Below, one piece after another: positions 40,893 to 50,536 of a DNA stretch of 64,000 nt (positions are counted from its first letter, which is position 1; every line of letters starts with the position of its first letter). Location of the stretch: assembly GCA_001942415.1 (NCBI GenBank), contig MKJX01000011.1, positions 45,326-109,325 on the forward strand. The letters are read 5' to 3'. The position numbers and the translations under genes were made by a program. The notes beneath the pieces are model-generated. The model was given only the letters and a program-made list of their open reading frames with translations, was not told the origin of the DNA and ran no database searches. This stretch comes from Pseudonocardia sp. CNS-139. Lineage in GTDB: Bacteria; Actinomycetota; Actinomycetes; Mycobacteriales; Pseudonocardiaceae.

Positions 40893-40993
40893 TTTGCGGT
40901 GCAGGGAAGCCGGTGTGAGTCCGGCGCGGTCCCGCCACTGTGACCGGGGAGCTCGTCGGCTCGTTCCTCGGGCAGCCAGACACCGGCCGCAGA
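40893..40993 (+). promoter_or_regulatory. Cobalamin (B12) riboswitch
   Basis: The conserved aptamer core is readable: GGTGCAGGGAAGCCGGTG, then GAGTCCGGCGCGGTCCCGCC with CACTGTGA. About 40 bases on, the B12-box-like GCAGCCAGACACCGGCCGC follows. UGCGG (40895-40899) can pair with CCGCA (40987-40991) to close the P1 stem. These blocks and their order define the cobalamin riboswitch family. The next full gene is mmsA, 220 bases downstream on the same strand. Confidence 0.87.
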
Positions 40994-41028
40994 TGTTCGT
41001 GCGTTCCACGAGGATGGAGCTGTTACGC

Positions 41029-41217
41029 ATGTCGATCTCTGCCGTCGTGCGCCCCTGCGCCGGCTGCTCGCGCGGACGCCGCCCCTTCCCGGGTGGTGTC
41101 GGCCGGGCCGAGCCGGGCGCGGCTCCTCCGCTCCGTTCCGAAGCTCGGACGGTCACCTTCCGTGCTCGGCGTCCTTCGACGGCGGGCACCTGCGTAGAAA
41201 GCGATGGGCGGCGATGA
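41029..41217 (+). CDS. Possible leader peptide between riboswitch and mmsA
   Basis: A 62-codon frame from ATG 41029, with GGAG 9 bases upstream. Its TGA overlaps the mmsA ATG (ATGA), which would couple the two. The product is Arg/Pro/Gly-rich with no recognised domain, as random GC-rich frames tend to be. The 220-base leader more likely holds the riboswitch expression platform; the coding status is doubtful. Confidence 0.25.
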   Translation: MSISAVVRPCAGCSRGRRPFPGGVGRAEPGAAPPLRSEARTVTFRARRPSTAGTCVESDGRR

Positions 41218-42713
41218 CTCCAACCCTTTCCCACTTCGTGGCCGGCAAGCGTGTCCCGGGTGCCGGCGAGCGGTTCGGGGACGTGTTCGACCCGAACACG
41301 GGCGTCGTGCAGGCCCGTGTCCCGCTCGCGACGGCCGCTGAGGTCGCGGCGGCGGTCGACGACGCGGCCACGGCGCAGCGTGAGTGGGCCCGGTGGAACC
41401 CGCAACGCCGGGCCCGGGTGTTGCTGCGCTTCCTGCAGCTGGTCACGGCCGAGATGGACGAGTTGGCCGTGCTGCTGGCCGGCGAGCACGGCAAGACGGT
41501 CCCGGACGCGCGCGGTGACATCCAACGCGGGCTGGAGGTGATCGAGTTCGCCGCGGGCGCGCCGCACCTGCTCAAGGGCGAGTTCTCCAGCGATGCCGGC
41601 CCCGGGATCGACGTCTACTCGATGCGCCAGCCGCTGGGGGTGGTCGCGGCGATCACGCCGTTCAACTTCCCGGCGATGATCCCGCTGTGGAAGCTGGGCC
41701 CGGCGCTGGCGAGCGGGAACGCGGTGGTGCTCAAGCCCTCCGAGCGTGACCCGTCGGTGCCGCTGCGGCTGGCGGAGCTGTTCGTCGAGGCAGGCCTGCC
41801 GCCGGGGGTGCTCAACGTGGTCAACGGCGACAAGGAGGCCGTCGACGCCCTGCTGCACGACCCGCGGGTCGCGGCGGTCGGGTTCGTCGGCTCGACCCCG
41901 ATCGCCTCGTACATCTACACGACGGCGACCGCGAACGGGAAGCGGGCCCAGTGTTTCGGCGGCGCGAAGAACCACGCGGTCGTCCTGCCCGATGCCGACC
42001 TGGACCAGGCGGTCGACGCGCTGGTCGGTGCCGCGTTCGGGTCGGCGGGGGAGCGCTGCATGGCCATCTCGGTGGCGGTGCCGGTCGGCGAGGACACCGC
42101 TGACGCTCTGGTGGAGCGGTTGGCCGAGCGAACCCGCGGGTTGCGGATCGGGCTGTCGCGCGACGAGTCGGCCGACATGGGTCCGCTGGTCACCGCGGCG
42201 GCGCGGGACCGGGTGCTCGGCTACATCGACGCCGGTCTCGCGGAGGGCGCCGAGCTGGTGGTGGACGGGCGCGGGTTCGTGCTGCCCGGTCACGAGGGTG
42301 GGTTCTTCCTCGGCGGGTCGCTGTTCGACCGGGTCACCCCGGAGATGTCGATCTACCGGGAGGAGATCTTCGGGCCGGTGCTGTCGGTGGTGCGGGCGAG
42401 CGACTACGAGAGCGCGCTGGCGTTGCCGAGCGAGCACGAGTTCGGCAACGGCGTCGCCGTCTTCACCCGCGACGGCGACGCGGCCCGGGACTTCGCCTCC
42501 CGCGTGGACACCGGCATGGTCGGGGTGAACGTCCCCATCCCGGTCCCGGTCGCCTACCACACGTTCGGTGGCTGGAAGAGCTCCGGGTTCGGGGATCTCA
42601 ACCAGCACGGCCCGGACGCGTTCCGCTTCTACACGAAGACGAAGACGGTGACGTCGCGCTGGCCCACCGGCGTGCGCGAGGGCGCGAGCTTCGTCATCCC
42701 GACGATGTCGTGA
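41214..42713 (+). CDS. mmsA: Methylmalonate-semialdehyde dehydrogenase (CoA-acylating)
   Basis: 499 residues, intact. HFVAGKRVPG, ITPFNFPAMIPLWKLGPALASGNAVVLKPSE, GSTPIASYIYTTATANGKR, FGGAKNHAVVLPDAD and the catalytic Cys in GSAGERCMAIS are the MmsA signature; the family releases propionyl-CoA and CO2 from methylmalonate semialdehyde. It ends valine catabolism and is first of five overlapping genes. It is the first long gene after the cobalamin riboswitch. Its own ribosome site is weak, fitting coupling or riboswitch-gated initiation. Confidence 0.92.
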   Translation: MTPTLSHFVAGKRVPGAGERFGDVFDPNTGVVQARVPLATAAEVAAAVDDAATAQREWARWNPQRRARVLLRFLQLVTAEMDELAVLLAGEHGKTVPDARGDIQRGLEVIEFAAGAPHLLKGEFSSDAGPGIDVYSMRQPLGVVAAITPFNFPAMIPLWKLGPALASGNAVVLKPSERDPSVPLRLAELFVEAGLPPGVLNVVNGDKEAVDALLHDPRVAAVGFVGSTPIASYIYTTATANGKRAQCFGGAKNHAVVLPDADLDQAVDALVGAAFGSAGERCMAISVAVPVGEDTADALVERLAERTRGLRIGLSRDESADMGPLVTAAARDRVLGYIDAGLAEGAELVVDGRGFVLPGHEGGFFLGGSLFDRVTPEMSIYREEIFGPVLSVVRASDYESALALPSEHEFGNGVAVFTRDGDAARDFASRVDTGMVGVNVPIPVPVAYHTFGGWKSSGFGDLNQHGPDAFRFYTKTKTVTSRWPTGVREGASFVIPTMS

Positions 42714-43893
42714 GCGCCGTCGTGAACCACACCGTGAACGCCGGGTCGGTCGATGCCGACCTCACCGAGGAGCAGCGCGCGCTGGTCCAGACCGCGCGGG
42801 AGTTCGCCGCGGAGCATCTCGCGCCGTTCGCGCTGGGATGGGACCAGCACAAGCACTTCCCCGTCGAGGTGCTGCGCAAGGCTGCCGAGCTGGGCATGGG
42901 GGCCATGTACGTGGCCGAACAGGCCGGTGGGGCCGGGCTGTCCCGGCTGGATGCCGTGCTGGTGGTCGAAGCGCTCGCGCACGGCTGTCCGTCGATCGCG
43001 AGCTACGTGTCGATCCACAACATGGTGACCTGGATGGTCGAGCACTACGGCTCGCCCGAACAGCGGGCGCGGTGGCTGCCGGGCCTCACGACGATGGAGA
43101 TCCTCGCCAGCTACTGCCTCACCGAACCCGACGCGGGCTCGGACGCGCAGCCCTGCGGACGGTCGCAGCCCGCGAGGGCGACGGCTACCGGCTGAGCGGG
43201 GTGAAGCAGTTCGTGTCCGGGGCCGGCAGCGCCGGGATGTACCTCGTGTTCGCACGCACCGCGCCGGAGGGTGCCCGCGGGGTCAGCGCGTTCCTCGTGG
43301 CGGCCGACGCCGACGGGCTGTCGTTCGGGCCGAACGAGGTGAAGATGGGCTGGAACGCCCAACCCACCCGGCAAGTGCTGCTGGACGGCGTCCACGTCGG
43401 GGAGTCCGACCGGCTCGGAGGCGAGGGCCAGGGCTTCCGGATCGCGATGTCCGGGCTCGACGGCGGCCGGCTCAACATCGCCGCCAGCTCACTCGGTGGC
43501 GCGCAGGCCGCGCTCGAGAAGAGCGTGGCGCACCTGCTGGACCGGCACGCCTTCGGCGCGTCACTGGCCCACCGGCAGGCGCTGCGGTTCCGGCTGGCCG
43601 ACATGCACACCGAACTGGCCGCGGCGCGTCAGCTCGTCTACCGGGCGGCCCGGGCGCGCGACCGCGACGAGCCCGCCGCGACCCAGCTGTGCGCGATGGC
43701 CAAGCGCCTGGCCACCGACACCGGCTTCGACGTGGCCAACCAGGCGCTGCAACTGCACGGCGGCTACGGCTACCTCGCGGAGTACGGCATCGAGAAGATC
43801 GTGCGGGACCTGCGCGTGCACCAGATCCTCGAAGGCACCAACGAGATCATGCGCGTCATCGTCTCCCGCGGCCTGGTGGGGGCGGAGTCATGA
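42710..43893 (+). CDS. Acyl-CoA dehydrogenase, probable isobutyryl-CoA dehydrogenase (one frame break)
   Basis: 394 residues after correction. LTEEQRALVQTAREFAAEHLAP, YCLTEPDAGSDA, VKQFVSGAGSAGMYLVFART and the C-terminal QILEGTNEIMRVIVSR with the catalytic Glu are classical. The setting between mmsA and the hydroxyisobutyryl-CoA hydrolase argues for isobutyryl-CoA to methacrylyl-CoA. One base is missing near 43148. GTG 42710 overlaps the mmsA stop. Confidence 0.88.
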
Positions 43894-45008
43894 CCGGCAC
43901 CAGCACCAGTACCGACACCAGCACCGACACCAGCACCGACGTCGTCCTGGAACGAACCGGGGCACTGGGACGGGTCCGGCTCAACCGGCCCAAGGCGATC
44001 AACGCGCTCACCCACGACATGGTCCGCCGGATCGACGACACCCTCACCACGTGGGAGTCCGACCCAACGGTCGCGGCGGTCGTGATCACCGGCACGGGGG
44101 ACCGCGGACTGTGCGCGGGCGGCGACATCCGCTCCATCTACGACGACGCCGCGCCGCGGACCGCGTCCCTGGCGTTCTGGCGCGCGAGTACCACATGAAC
44201 GCCCACATCGCGCGCTACCCGAAGCCGATCGTCGCCGTCCTGGACGGCTGGTGATGGGCGGTGGCGTGGGGATCTCGGCGCACGCGTCGGTCCGGATCGT
44301 CACCGAGCGCACCGCACTCGCCATGCCGGAGGTCGGTATCGGGCTGGTCCCGGACGTCGGCGGGACCTGGTTGCTCGCGCACGCGCCGGGCGGGCTCGGC
44401 ATCCACGCCGCCTCACGGGGACGCGCCTGGACGCCGGGGACGCGATCGCGCTCGGGATGGCCGACTGGTACGTCCCGTCCGACCGGATCCCCGCTCTGCT
44501 GGGCGCACTTCTCGACCTCGACCTCGACGAGCCCGAGCGGGCCGCGGCGATCGGCGCGCTCGTCCAGACGGTCGCGCTGCCGGTGCCCGCGGCGGGGCTC
44601 GAACCGCACCGGCACTGGATCGACGAGTGCTACTCGGAGGGCCCGGTGGAAGCGATCGTCGCTCGTCTGGTCGCACACGCAGATCCGGCCGCCCAGATCG
44701 CCGCGATGGAGATCGGGCGGAAGTCCCCGACCGCGGTCAAGGTCGCCCACGAGGCGCTACACACGGCGCGCGACCTCGGCTCCCTCGAAGCGGCACTCGA
44801 CCAGGAGTTCCGGGTCTCGTCGCGCTGCTTCGCCGCGCCCGACCTCGTCGAAGGCATCCGGGCACAGGTGATCGACAAGGACCGCAACCCGCACTGGGAC
44901 CCCCCGGAGCTGGAGAAGGTGACGGAGGAACAGGTGCACAGCTACTTCGAGCCACTCGGACCTGAGGGCGGCCACGAGCTCGGTCTCGCGTCAGGAACGA
45001 CTCGATGA
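43890..45008 (+). CDS. 3-Hydroxyisobutyryl-CoA hydrolase (three frame breaks)
   Basis: 373 residues after correction, crotonase superfamily. INALTHDMVRRID, GLCAGGDIRSIYDDA (oxyanion loop), VAVLDGWVMGGGVGISAHAS, MPEVGIGLVPDVGGTWLL and the long C-terminal extension with CFAAPDLVEGIRAQVIDKDRNPHW mark the hydrolase rather than a hydratase. It frees 3-hydroxyisobutyrate for mmsB, the next gene. Bases are missing near 44185, 44252 and 44418. A 14-residue Thr/Ser/Asp repeat forms the N-terminus. Confidence 0.88.
43899..43940 (+). repeat. 12-bp tandem repeat at the start of the hydrolase gene
   Basis: Units ACCGACACCAGC at 43911-43922 and 43923-43934, with partial copies on both sides, encode a Thr-Asp-Thr-Ser run ahead of the crotonase fold. 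Length is a multiple of three, so copy changes would preserve frame. Confidence 0.8.
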
Positions 45009-45889
45009 CCCGGGTCGCCGTCATCGGTCTGGGCAACATGGGCCTGCCCATGGCCGTGAACGCGGTCAAGGCCGGACACGACGTGACCGGACACGACCTC
45101 GCCCCCGCCGCACTGGAGGCGGCGTCGGCGGCCGGCGTGACCGTCCGGGCCTCCGGGCCCGAGGCCGTCCGGGCCGCCGAGATGGTGATCACGATGCTTC
45201 CCGCGGGCCGGCACGTGCTGGAGGCCTACGACGAGCTGCTGCCGGCCGCACCCGCCGGCACGCTGTTCGTCGACTGCTCGACGATCGACGTCACCGCGGC
45301 CCGCGCCGCCCACGCCCGGGCCGCCGGCGCGGGGCACCGCAGCGTCGACGCGCCCGTCTCCGGCGGCGTGGTCGGCGCCGAGGCCGCCACTCTCACGTTC
45401 ATGGCCGGCGGCGAGGAGGCGGCGCTGACGGCAGCCGAACCGGTGCTCGCGGCACTGGGCAAGCGGACGGTCCGCTGCGGAGGGCCGGGCGCCGGGCAGG
45501 CGGCGAAGATCTGCAACAACATGATCCTCGGCGTCTCGATGATCGCCGTCAGTGAGGCCTTCGTCCTCGGCGAGCGCCTCGGGCTCGACCACCAGGCGCT
45601 GTTCGACGTCGCCTCGACCGCATCCGGGCAGTGCTGGGCGCTCACCACGAACTGCCCGGTGCCCGGTCCGGTGCCGACCAGCCCGGCCAACCGCGACTTC
45701 CAGGGCGGGTTCGCCGCCCAGCTGATGCTCAAGGACCTCGGCCTCGCGATGTCGGCCGCCTACGAGCACGGCGTCGCGGCCGTGCTGGGGCAGGCCGCCG
45801 CCGACCGTTACGCGCGGTTCGTCGAGACCGACGACCGGGTCCGTGACTTCTCCGCGATCATCGAAGACATCCGAGGAGCGACCGGGTGA
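45005..45889 (+). CDS. mmsB: 3-Hydroxyisobutyrate dehydrogenase
   Basis: 294 residues, intact. Rossmann motif VAVIGLGNMGLPMAVN, DAPVSGGVVGAEAATL and the catalytic-lysine helix GQAAKICNNMILGVSMIAVSEAF are family hallmarks, and the C-terminal block FQGGFAAQLMLKDLGLAM fits the hydroxyisobutyrate branch. It oxidises 3-hydroxyisobutyrate to methylmalonate semialdehyde, the MmsA substrate. It overlaps both neighbours by four bases. Confidence 0.92.
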   Translation: MTRVAVIGLGNMGLPMAVNAVKAGHDVTGHDLAPAALEAASAAGVTVRASGPEAVRAAEMVITMLPAGRHVLEAYDELLPAAPAGTLFVDCSTIDVTAARAAHARAAGAGHRSVDAPVSGGVVGAEAATLTFMAGGEEAALTAAEPVLAALGKRTVRCGGPGAGQAAKICNNMILGVSMIAVSEAFVLGERLGLDHQALFDVASTASGQCWALTTNCPVPGPVPTSPANRDFQGGFAAQLMLKDLGLAMSAAYEHGVAAVLGQAAADRYARFVETDDRVRDFSAIIEDIRGATG

Positions 45890-46666
45890 ACCACCAGGAC
45901 CGGACGATCGAGGTCGAGACCCCGGCCGACGGCGTCGGCCTGATCCGGCTCAACCGGCCGAAGGCGCTCAACGCCCTCAACCAGCAGGTCATGCGGGAGG
46001 TCGTGGCGGCCGCACAGGCGTTCGACGCCGACCCCGCGGTCGGCGCGATCGTGTTGACCGGCTCGGACCGCGCGTTCGCCGCCGGCGCCGACATCGCCGA
46101 GATGGCCGGGCTGACCTACGCCGAGGTCGTCGCCGTCGACCTGTTCGCCGGCTGGGACGCCCTGACCCGGCTGCGCACCCCGTGGTCGCCGCGTCGCGGG
46201 CTACGCCCTCGGCGGCGGCTGCGAACTCGCCATGCTCTGCGACGTGCTGATCGCCGCCGACACCGCGCAGTTCGGCCAACCGGAGATCCAACTCGGCGTC
46301 ATCCCCGGCATCGGCGGGTCCCAGCGGCTCACCCGGGCGGTCGGCAAGGCCAAGGCGATGGACATGTGCCTGACCGGCCGGCGGATGGACGCCGCCGAGG
46401 CCGAACGGGCCGGCCTCGTCAGCCGCGTCGTCCCCGCCGCCGAGCTGCACGAGACGGCTATCGAGGTCGCCCGGACGATCGCCGGGATGCCGGCCATCGC
46501 CGCCGCAGCCGCGAAGGAGGCGGTCAACACCGCGCTCGAGACGCCGCTCGCCGAGGGGGTCCGGTTCGAACGGCGCACCTTCCACGCCCTGTTCGCCACC
46601 GCCGACCAGAAGGAAGGGATGACCGCGTTCCTCGAAAAACGCACTCCCCACTTCGAGGGCGGTTGA
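45886..46666 (+). CDS. Enoyl-CoA hydratase (two frame breaks)
   Basis: 260 residues after correction. [47 protein letters not shown] (first catalytic Glu) and [20 protein letters not shown] (second Glu) identify a short-chain hydratase, here probably hydrating methacrylyl-CoA. Two bases are missing close together near 46180 and 46195. GTG 45886 overlaps the mmsB stop. It is the last gene of the valine operon. Confidence 0.88.
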
Positions 46667-46848
46667 CGGACCGGCGAATGCGGGCCGCCCCACCCGGGCG
46701 ACCGGGATCGGTCCTGGGTCCGCGCGGTACTGACCTGCAGAAACGCGCTCGCGGGCGGTGCCCTCCAACCGCTACGGGGCGCTCGACGGCGTGGGCCCGC
46801 AGACCCGGCTCAGCTGCCCCGCGGGGTCGTGTACCTTCTTCTCAGCAC

Positions 46849-46921
46849 GGGGCTATGGCGCAGCTGGTAGCGCACTTGACTGGCAGTCAAGGGGTCAGGG
46901 GTTCGAATCCCCTTAGCTCCA
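46849..46921 (+). tRNA. tRNA-Ala(GGC)
   Basis: A 73-base cloverleaf: acceptor GGGGCTA pairs with TAGCTCC, including the G3-U70 wobble that identifies alanine tRNAs. The anticodon stem CTTGA/TCAAG frames loop CTGGCAG with anticodon GGC. The T arm is AGGGG-TTCGAAT-CCCCT. CCA follows at 46922-46924. The integrated element begins directly after it. Confidence 0.97.
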
Positions 46922-46935
46922 CCATGAGTTCGTCG
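46905..46935. other. Probable attachment site / left boundary of the integrated element
   Basis: The recombinase gene ends 40 bases past the tRNA 3' end, and everything to its right is element-like. The tRNA is complete, consistent with its 3' end being the crossover site. I searched by eye for a second copy of the tRNA 3' sequence to the right and found none, so the other boundary lies beyond 64 kb. Confidence 0.4.
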
Positions 46936-46963
46936 TTCACACCCTGATCACTTACATCGAAGA

Positions 46964-48782
46964 TCAGGGTGTTGTCATGTCCGCCCAGGTCAGCCTGTCC
47001 TCCGTCATCCCGGTCAGTGTCGGCCTGGCTGGACGGGGTGACGTCCGGACGTCCGTCTGTCCCTGCTCCAGCAGGACCGCGAACGGTTCGGTCAGCTCAA
47101 AGCGCTCCGCCGTGCCGTCCTGGCCGATCCACAGCTTCGTGAAGAATCCCTGGTTGATCTGCCGCTTCACGCGCTGTGGTGCGCCGGCGTACTGCCGGTG
47201 ACAGTGGGCGGCGACGGTCAGGGCCTGTTCGAGGACGTCTCGGACGTCGGCCAGGTGCTTGCCGGCCAGCTCGGCTTGGCGCTGCGCGGTCGCCATGGCC
47301 CGGGTCATCCGGTCCATCTCGGACTTGAGCAGGTCGGCCGGTATGGCGCCGTCGTAGTGGGCCCGGAGGAGGGCGGCGCGCTCCCGTCCCACCTTCTCCA
47401 GTGTCCGGTTGGCCCGCTCGGCTTGCTGCTGGGCGTCGGCGTTCTCGGCGGCGACTTCGGCTTGGATGGCAAGCCGGATGAGGTCGACGGTCCTGGTCGG
47501 CACCTCAAAGCGCTGGTACAGCTCGGTGATGCCGTCTTCGACCCGCTCGACCCGGATGGCCCGGCGGGGGCAGTGCACGTCGTCGCCGTGGCGTTTGGGG
47601 CAGATGAAGTAGTCGTAGAGGATGCCCCGCGGCCGCGGTGGCGGCTGAAGACGAGCCGCTTGCCGCAGCCGCCGCAGAAGATGCTGCCGCGCAGGTAGTG
47701 GTTGTGCACCCGGTCCTTCTCTCCAGCGTGGGCGTGGGCCGCCAGCACGTCCTGCACCCGCAGCCACAGCTCCGGGGTCACCAGCGGTTCATGTTTGCCG
47801 TCGTAGGTGATGCCTGGTAAGTCACGACGCCCATGTAGTACGGGTTGCGCAGGATGCCGAGCAGCGACGTCAGGCTGACGTCCCGTTCCGGCCGTTCCGG
47901 GGACTTGCGGGTGGTGAGCCCTTTGTCGCGGAGGGCGGCGACGAGTTGCTTGCCGGTCCAGTTGCCGGTGGCGTACTGCTCGAACGCCCAGCGCAGCAAC
48001 GGCCCGCGGATCGGGTCGGGTTCCACCCAGCTCACCATGACACCGTCGCGCTGTTCCCGCCGGTTCAGGTAGCCGAGTGGGGCCTTGAATGGCGTGCCGC
48101 CTTCTTGAGCCTTGGCGACGAGCCCTTTCAGGACCTCTTCGCCCAGGTTGTCCGAGTAGAATTGGGCGATGTCGGCCATGACGTTGTACAGCAGCTTACC
48201 CGAGGGGGTGTTGCTGATGTTCTCGGTGCAGGAGACGATCTGCGACCCGGCGCGCTGCAGCACCAGGTTGATCGCCAGGTCGTCGTGCCGGTTGCGCGCC
48301 AACCGGTCGATCTTGTGTACGATGATGTAGGTCGGCCGCTTGCTGCGGACGTCTTTCAGCATGCGCTGCATGTCGGAGCGCTACATGGTCTTGGCCGACT
48401 CGCCGGCATCAATGTAGGTGCCGATGACGGCAGCATTGAGTTGTTCCGCTTTCTTGAGTCCGGCTGCACGTTGGACCGGGATGGAGTAGCCCTCCTCGCC
48501 GCCGCCGGAGCGGGCCTGTTCCCGGGTGCTGACGCGCAGGTAGATGAAGGCGGTGGCCTGGCCGGTATCCCCGGCTGCGGTGCGACGAGCCCGGCGGTTC
48601 GGTGGGGCGGCCGCACCCGCTGCCAGCAGGGCGGGTGAGCTTGGCCCTGGTGCAGGCTTGTATAGCAGTTCACCGATGACCCGCTTGCGGTCCTGCCGCC
48701 GGTAATCCTCCCTGGCCGGCTGTGCGCCGAACTCCACGGATTCGGCGTCGCCGTCCGGAACGTCCTGGTCAGGGTATTGCAT
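46964..48782 (-). CDS. Large serine recombinase/integrase, interrupted by an in-frame amber codon (plus two frame breaks)
   Basis: 606 residues after correction. The catalytic domain has FIYLRVSTREQ with the nucleophile Ser, then HKIDRLARNRHDD. The recombinase domain follows (KAPLGYLNRREQRDG, SLLGILRNPYYMGVV), then a zinc ribbon (FCGGCGKRL with CPKRHGDDVHC) and a coiled coil with a C-terminal region. TAG at 48381-48383, in the same frame, splits ESAKTM from RSDMQRML, where family members read through. Bases are missing near 47815 and 47625. ATG 48782 follows AAAGGAG. It should catalyse integration and excision at the tRNA. If the amber is real, the protein is cut inside its catalytic domain. 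Confidence 0.87.
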
Positions 48783-49287
48783 AGGATCTCCTTTCCTTAC
48801 TTCCTTTGTCGGCGACATTCGTCGCCCTCCGATTTTCGCAGCCGCTGGCGGTGGTGCCAAGTCGGGTGATCCTTAATTTGTCACCATGTGTATTTTGGTT
48901 GGTAAACCGGCAGAAAGCCCTCGAATCGCCGTAAGGCGACTGCAAGAGAACTCCCTGCCGGGTGGACGGGTCGGCGCTAGCTGTCGCTGGCCGGTTCGTC
49001 CTTGCCCCGCCGGTCCGGGTGGCCGGCTTGTCGTCGGCCTCGACCGGTGCGGCCGGGGCGTCGCCATTGCCGAACAGGGCGGCAATGGCCTGGCGGCGGG
49101 TTTCGGCTTCTCGCTCGATCTCGGCGAGGGCCACTTCCGCCTTGGTGCTCAGCGACTCCTTGCGGGCCTCGATGTAGGCGATGACCGCCAGACGGATGGC
49201 GTCCGTCATGGTGATGCCCTCAAGTCCCACGATGATCGTCAGCTGGGCATACATCTCGTCCTCGAGCCGGAAGGCGGTGGTTCTCAT
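48769..49287 (-). CDS. Ribbon-helix-helix DNA-binding protein
   Basis: 172 residues. The first ~45 (MRTTAFRLEDEMYAQLTIIV then TDAIRLAVIAYIEARKE) form a CopG/Arc-like ribbon-helix-helix unit. A helical stretch and a poorly conserved, Arg/Thr-rich tail follow. AGGAGG sits 7 bases before ATG 49287. It overlaps the recombinase start by 14 bases, so it may act as a recombination directionality or regulatory factor; that role is inferred. The odd tail could reflect an undetected indel. Confidence 0.6.
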   Translation of the reverse strand: MRTTAFRLEDEMYAQLTIIVGLEGITMTDAIRLAVIAYIEARKESLSTKAEVALAEIEREAETRRQAIAALFGNGDAPAAPVEADDKPATRTGGARTNRPATASADPSTRQGVLLQSPYGDSRAFCRFTNQNTHGDKLRITRLGTTASGCENRRATNVADKGSKERRSYAIP

Positions 49288-49423
49288 ACCGCCGCCTCCT
49301 GCCGGGTCGGGATGTGGTGAGTGGGGTGACGCATCGGTCTCCTCCTCGGTGTGGTGCGGCCGGCGATGCCTCCGGATGGCGTGTCGCTTGGACGGCCGCA
49401 GGCCACCGACGAGGTGGCCGGGC

Positions 49424-50523
49424 TCAGGCGTGGAGCCGGAAGACGTGGACTTGCTCGCGCTCCTCGTCCTCGACGACGTGGTGCTCGTAGGTCAGCTCGC
49501 GGCCCAGGCGCTCGTGGTCGATGCGCAGATGCGGCAGCAGTTCGGGCGGGGCGTGTTCGTTGAGCTGGTCCCACCAGCCCCGGTCTTCGACGACGGACTC
49601 GGCCCAAGCCGCGACGTTTGGCCAGGTGCCGACGTAGTAGCGGGCGAACTCGTCGACGGCTTCCTGGGTGGCGCCCCAGGCGTCGAGGTAGGCCACGAAG
49701 GCCCGGCCGTGTTCGGCGATGCCCTGCGCCACCCGGGCCACGGTGGCGAGCGAGTCGTTGCCGCTGAGTTCGTAGCCCTCGAAGCCGCTGGCGGCGGCGA
49801 TGCGGTAGGCCAGCGGGCCGGTGGCCGGGGAGGTGCGCAGCAGTTCGTGGACGGCCTGTTCCAGTTCCATCTCGTCGACGGCGGCGTCGAGCCAGATGCC
49901 GCGCACCGCGTCCTCCTCGGGCAGGCCGGGGCTGGCGTCGGCCAGGAAGATGCGCGGCGGCTGTGGCGGCTCGGCTGCTTCCGGCTGGTCGGCGGGGCTG
50001 CCTTCTGGCGAGCGGGGGGCGGCGTGGTCGCGCAGCATGGCGTCGTGCTCGATGACGGCGATGGCGTCCTCGGGGTTGATGCCGATCGCGACGTAGCGCT
50101 CGAACAGCGCCCGGTCGGCCTGTCGTTCGTGCCAGGCGGCGATGCGGATGGTGTGGACGTCTTCGGGTCCGCCGTCGGTCAGGCTGGCCCACGTCGCGCG
50201 CGGGCCGCGGTCGTCACTGCGCTGGGCGATGTAGCCACGCAAGTAGCCGGGCCAGCCCCGGCATTCGTCGGCAGGTCGTCGTCCAGGGTGGCCAGTTCGG
50301 CTTCGAGGCCGTCCGGCAGCGCGCCGCTGGTCGCCAGGTCGGCCAGCGCGGGGTGCTGGTCGGTGGCGAGCTGGCGGGCGATGCGCTGGGCCGTGGCGTC
50401 GTCGATGGGCCGGCCGAACTGGTCGGCGTCCCAGATGCCGCTCTCAATGGCTGCGGCCTCGCCCCCGGTCGTTTCGGCCTCGCGCCGCTGGTACGGGTTG
50501 CCTCCTTGCGGGTGGTGTTCCAT
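49424..50523 (-). CDS. ArdA-family antirestriction protein with N-terminal extension (one frame break)
   Basis: 366 residues after correction. The C-terminal ~200 residues follow the ArdA pattern: PRIFLADASPGLPEEDAVRGIWLD, FEGYELSGNDSLATVARVAQ, HGRAFVAYLDAWGATQEAVD, FARYYVGTWPNVAAWAESV. ArdA proteins mimic DNA and block type I restriction enzymes on entry to a new host. The ~160-residue N-terminal part is unfamiliar. A base is missing near 50265; ATG 50523 has a strong AAGGAGG site, which supports the longer reading. The gene stands with DNA methyltransferase and transfer genes. Confidence 0.72.
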
Positions 50524-50536
50524 GGATTCCTCCTTC

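Noticed and set aside
48381..48383. Reading the recombinase TAG as a recoded amino acid
   Set aside because: No pyrrolysine or suppressor machinery is visible and the position is an ordinary surface segment in the family; mutation or read error is simpler.
49284..50192. 302-codon frame overlapping the ArdA gene
   Set aside because: Shadow frame with Arg/Pro-rich text; the ArdA frame has family motifs and a strong ribosome site.
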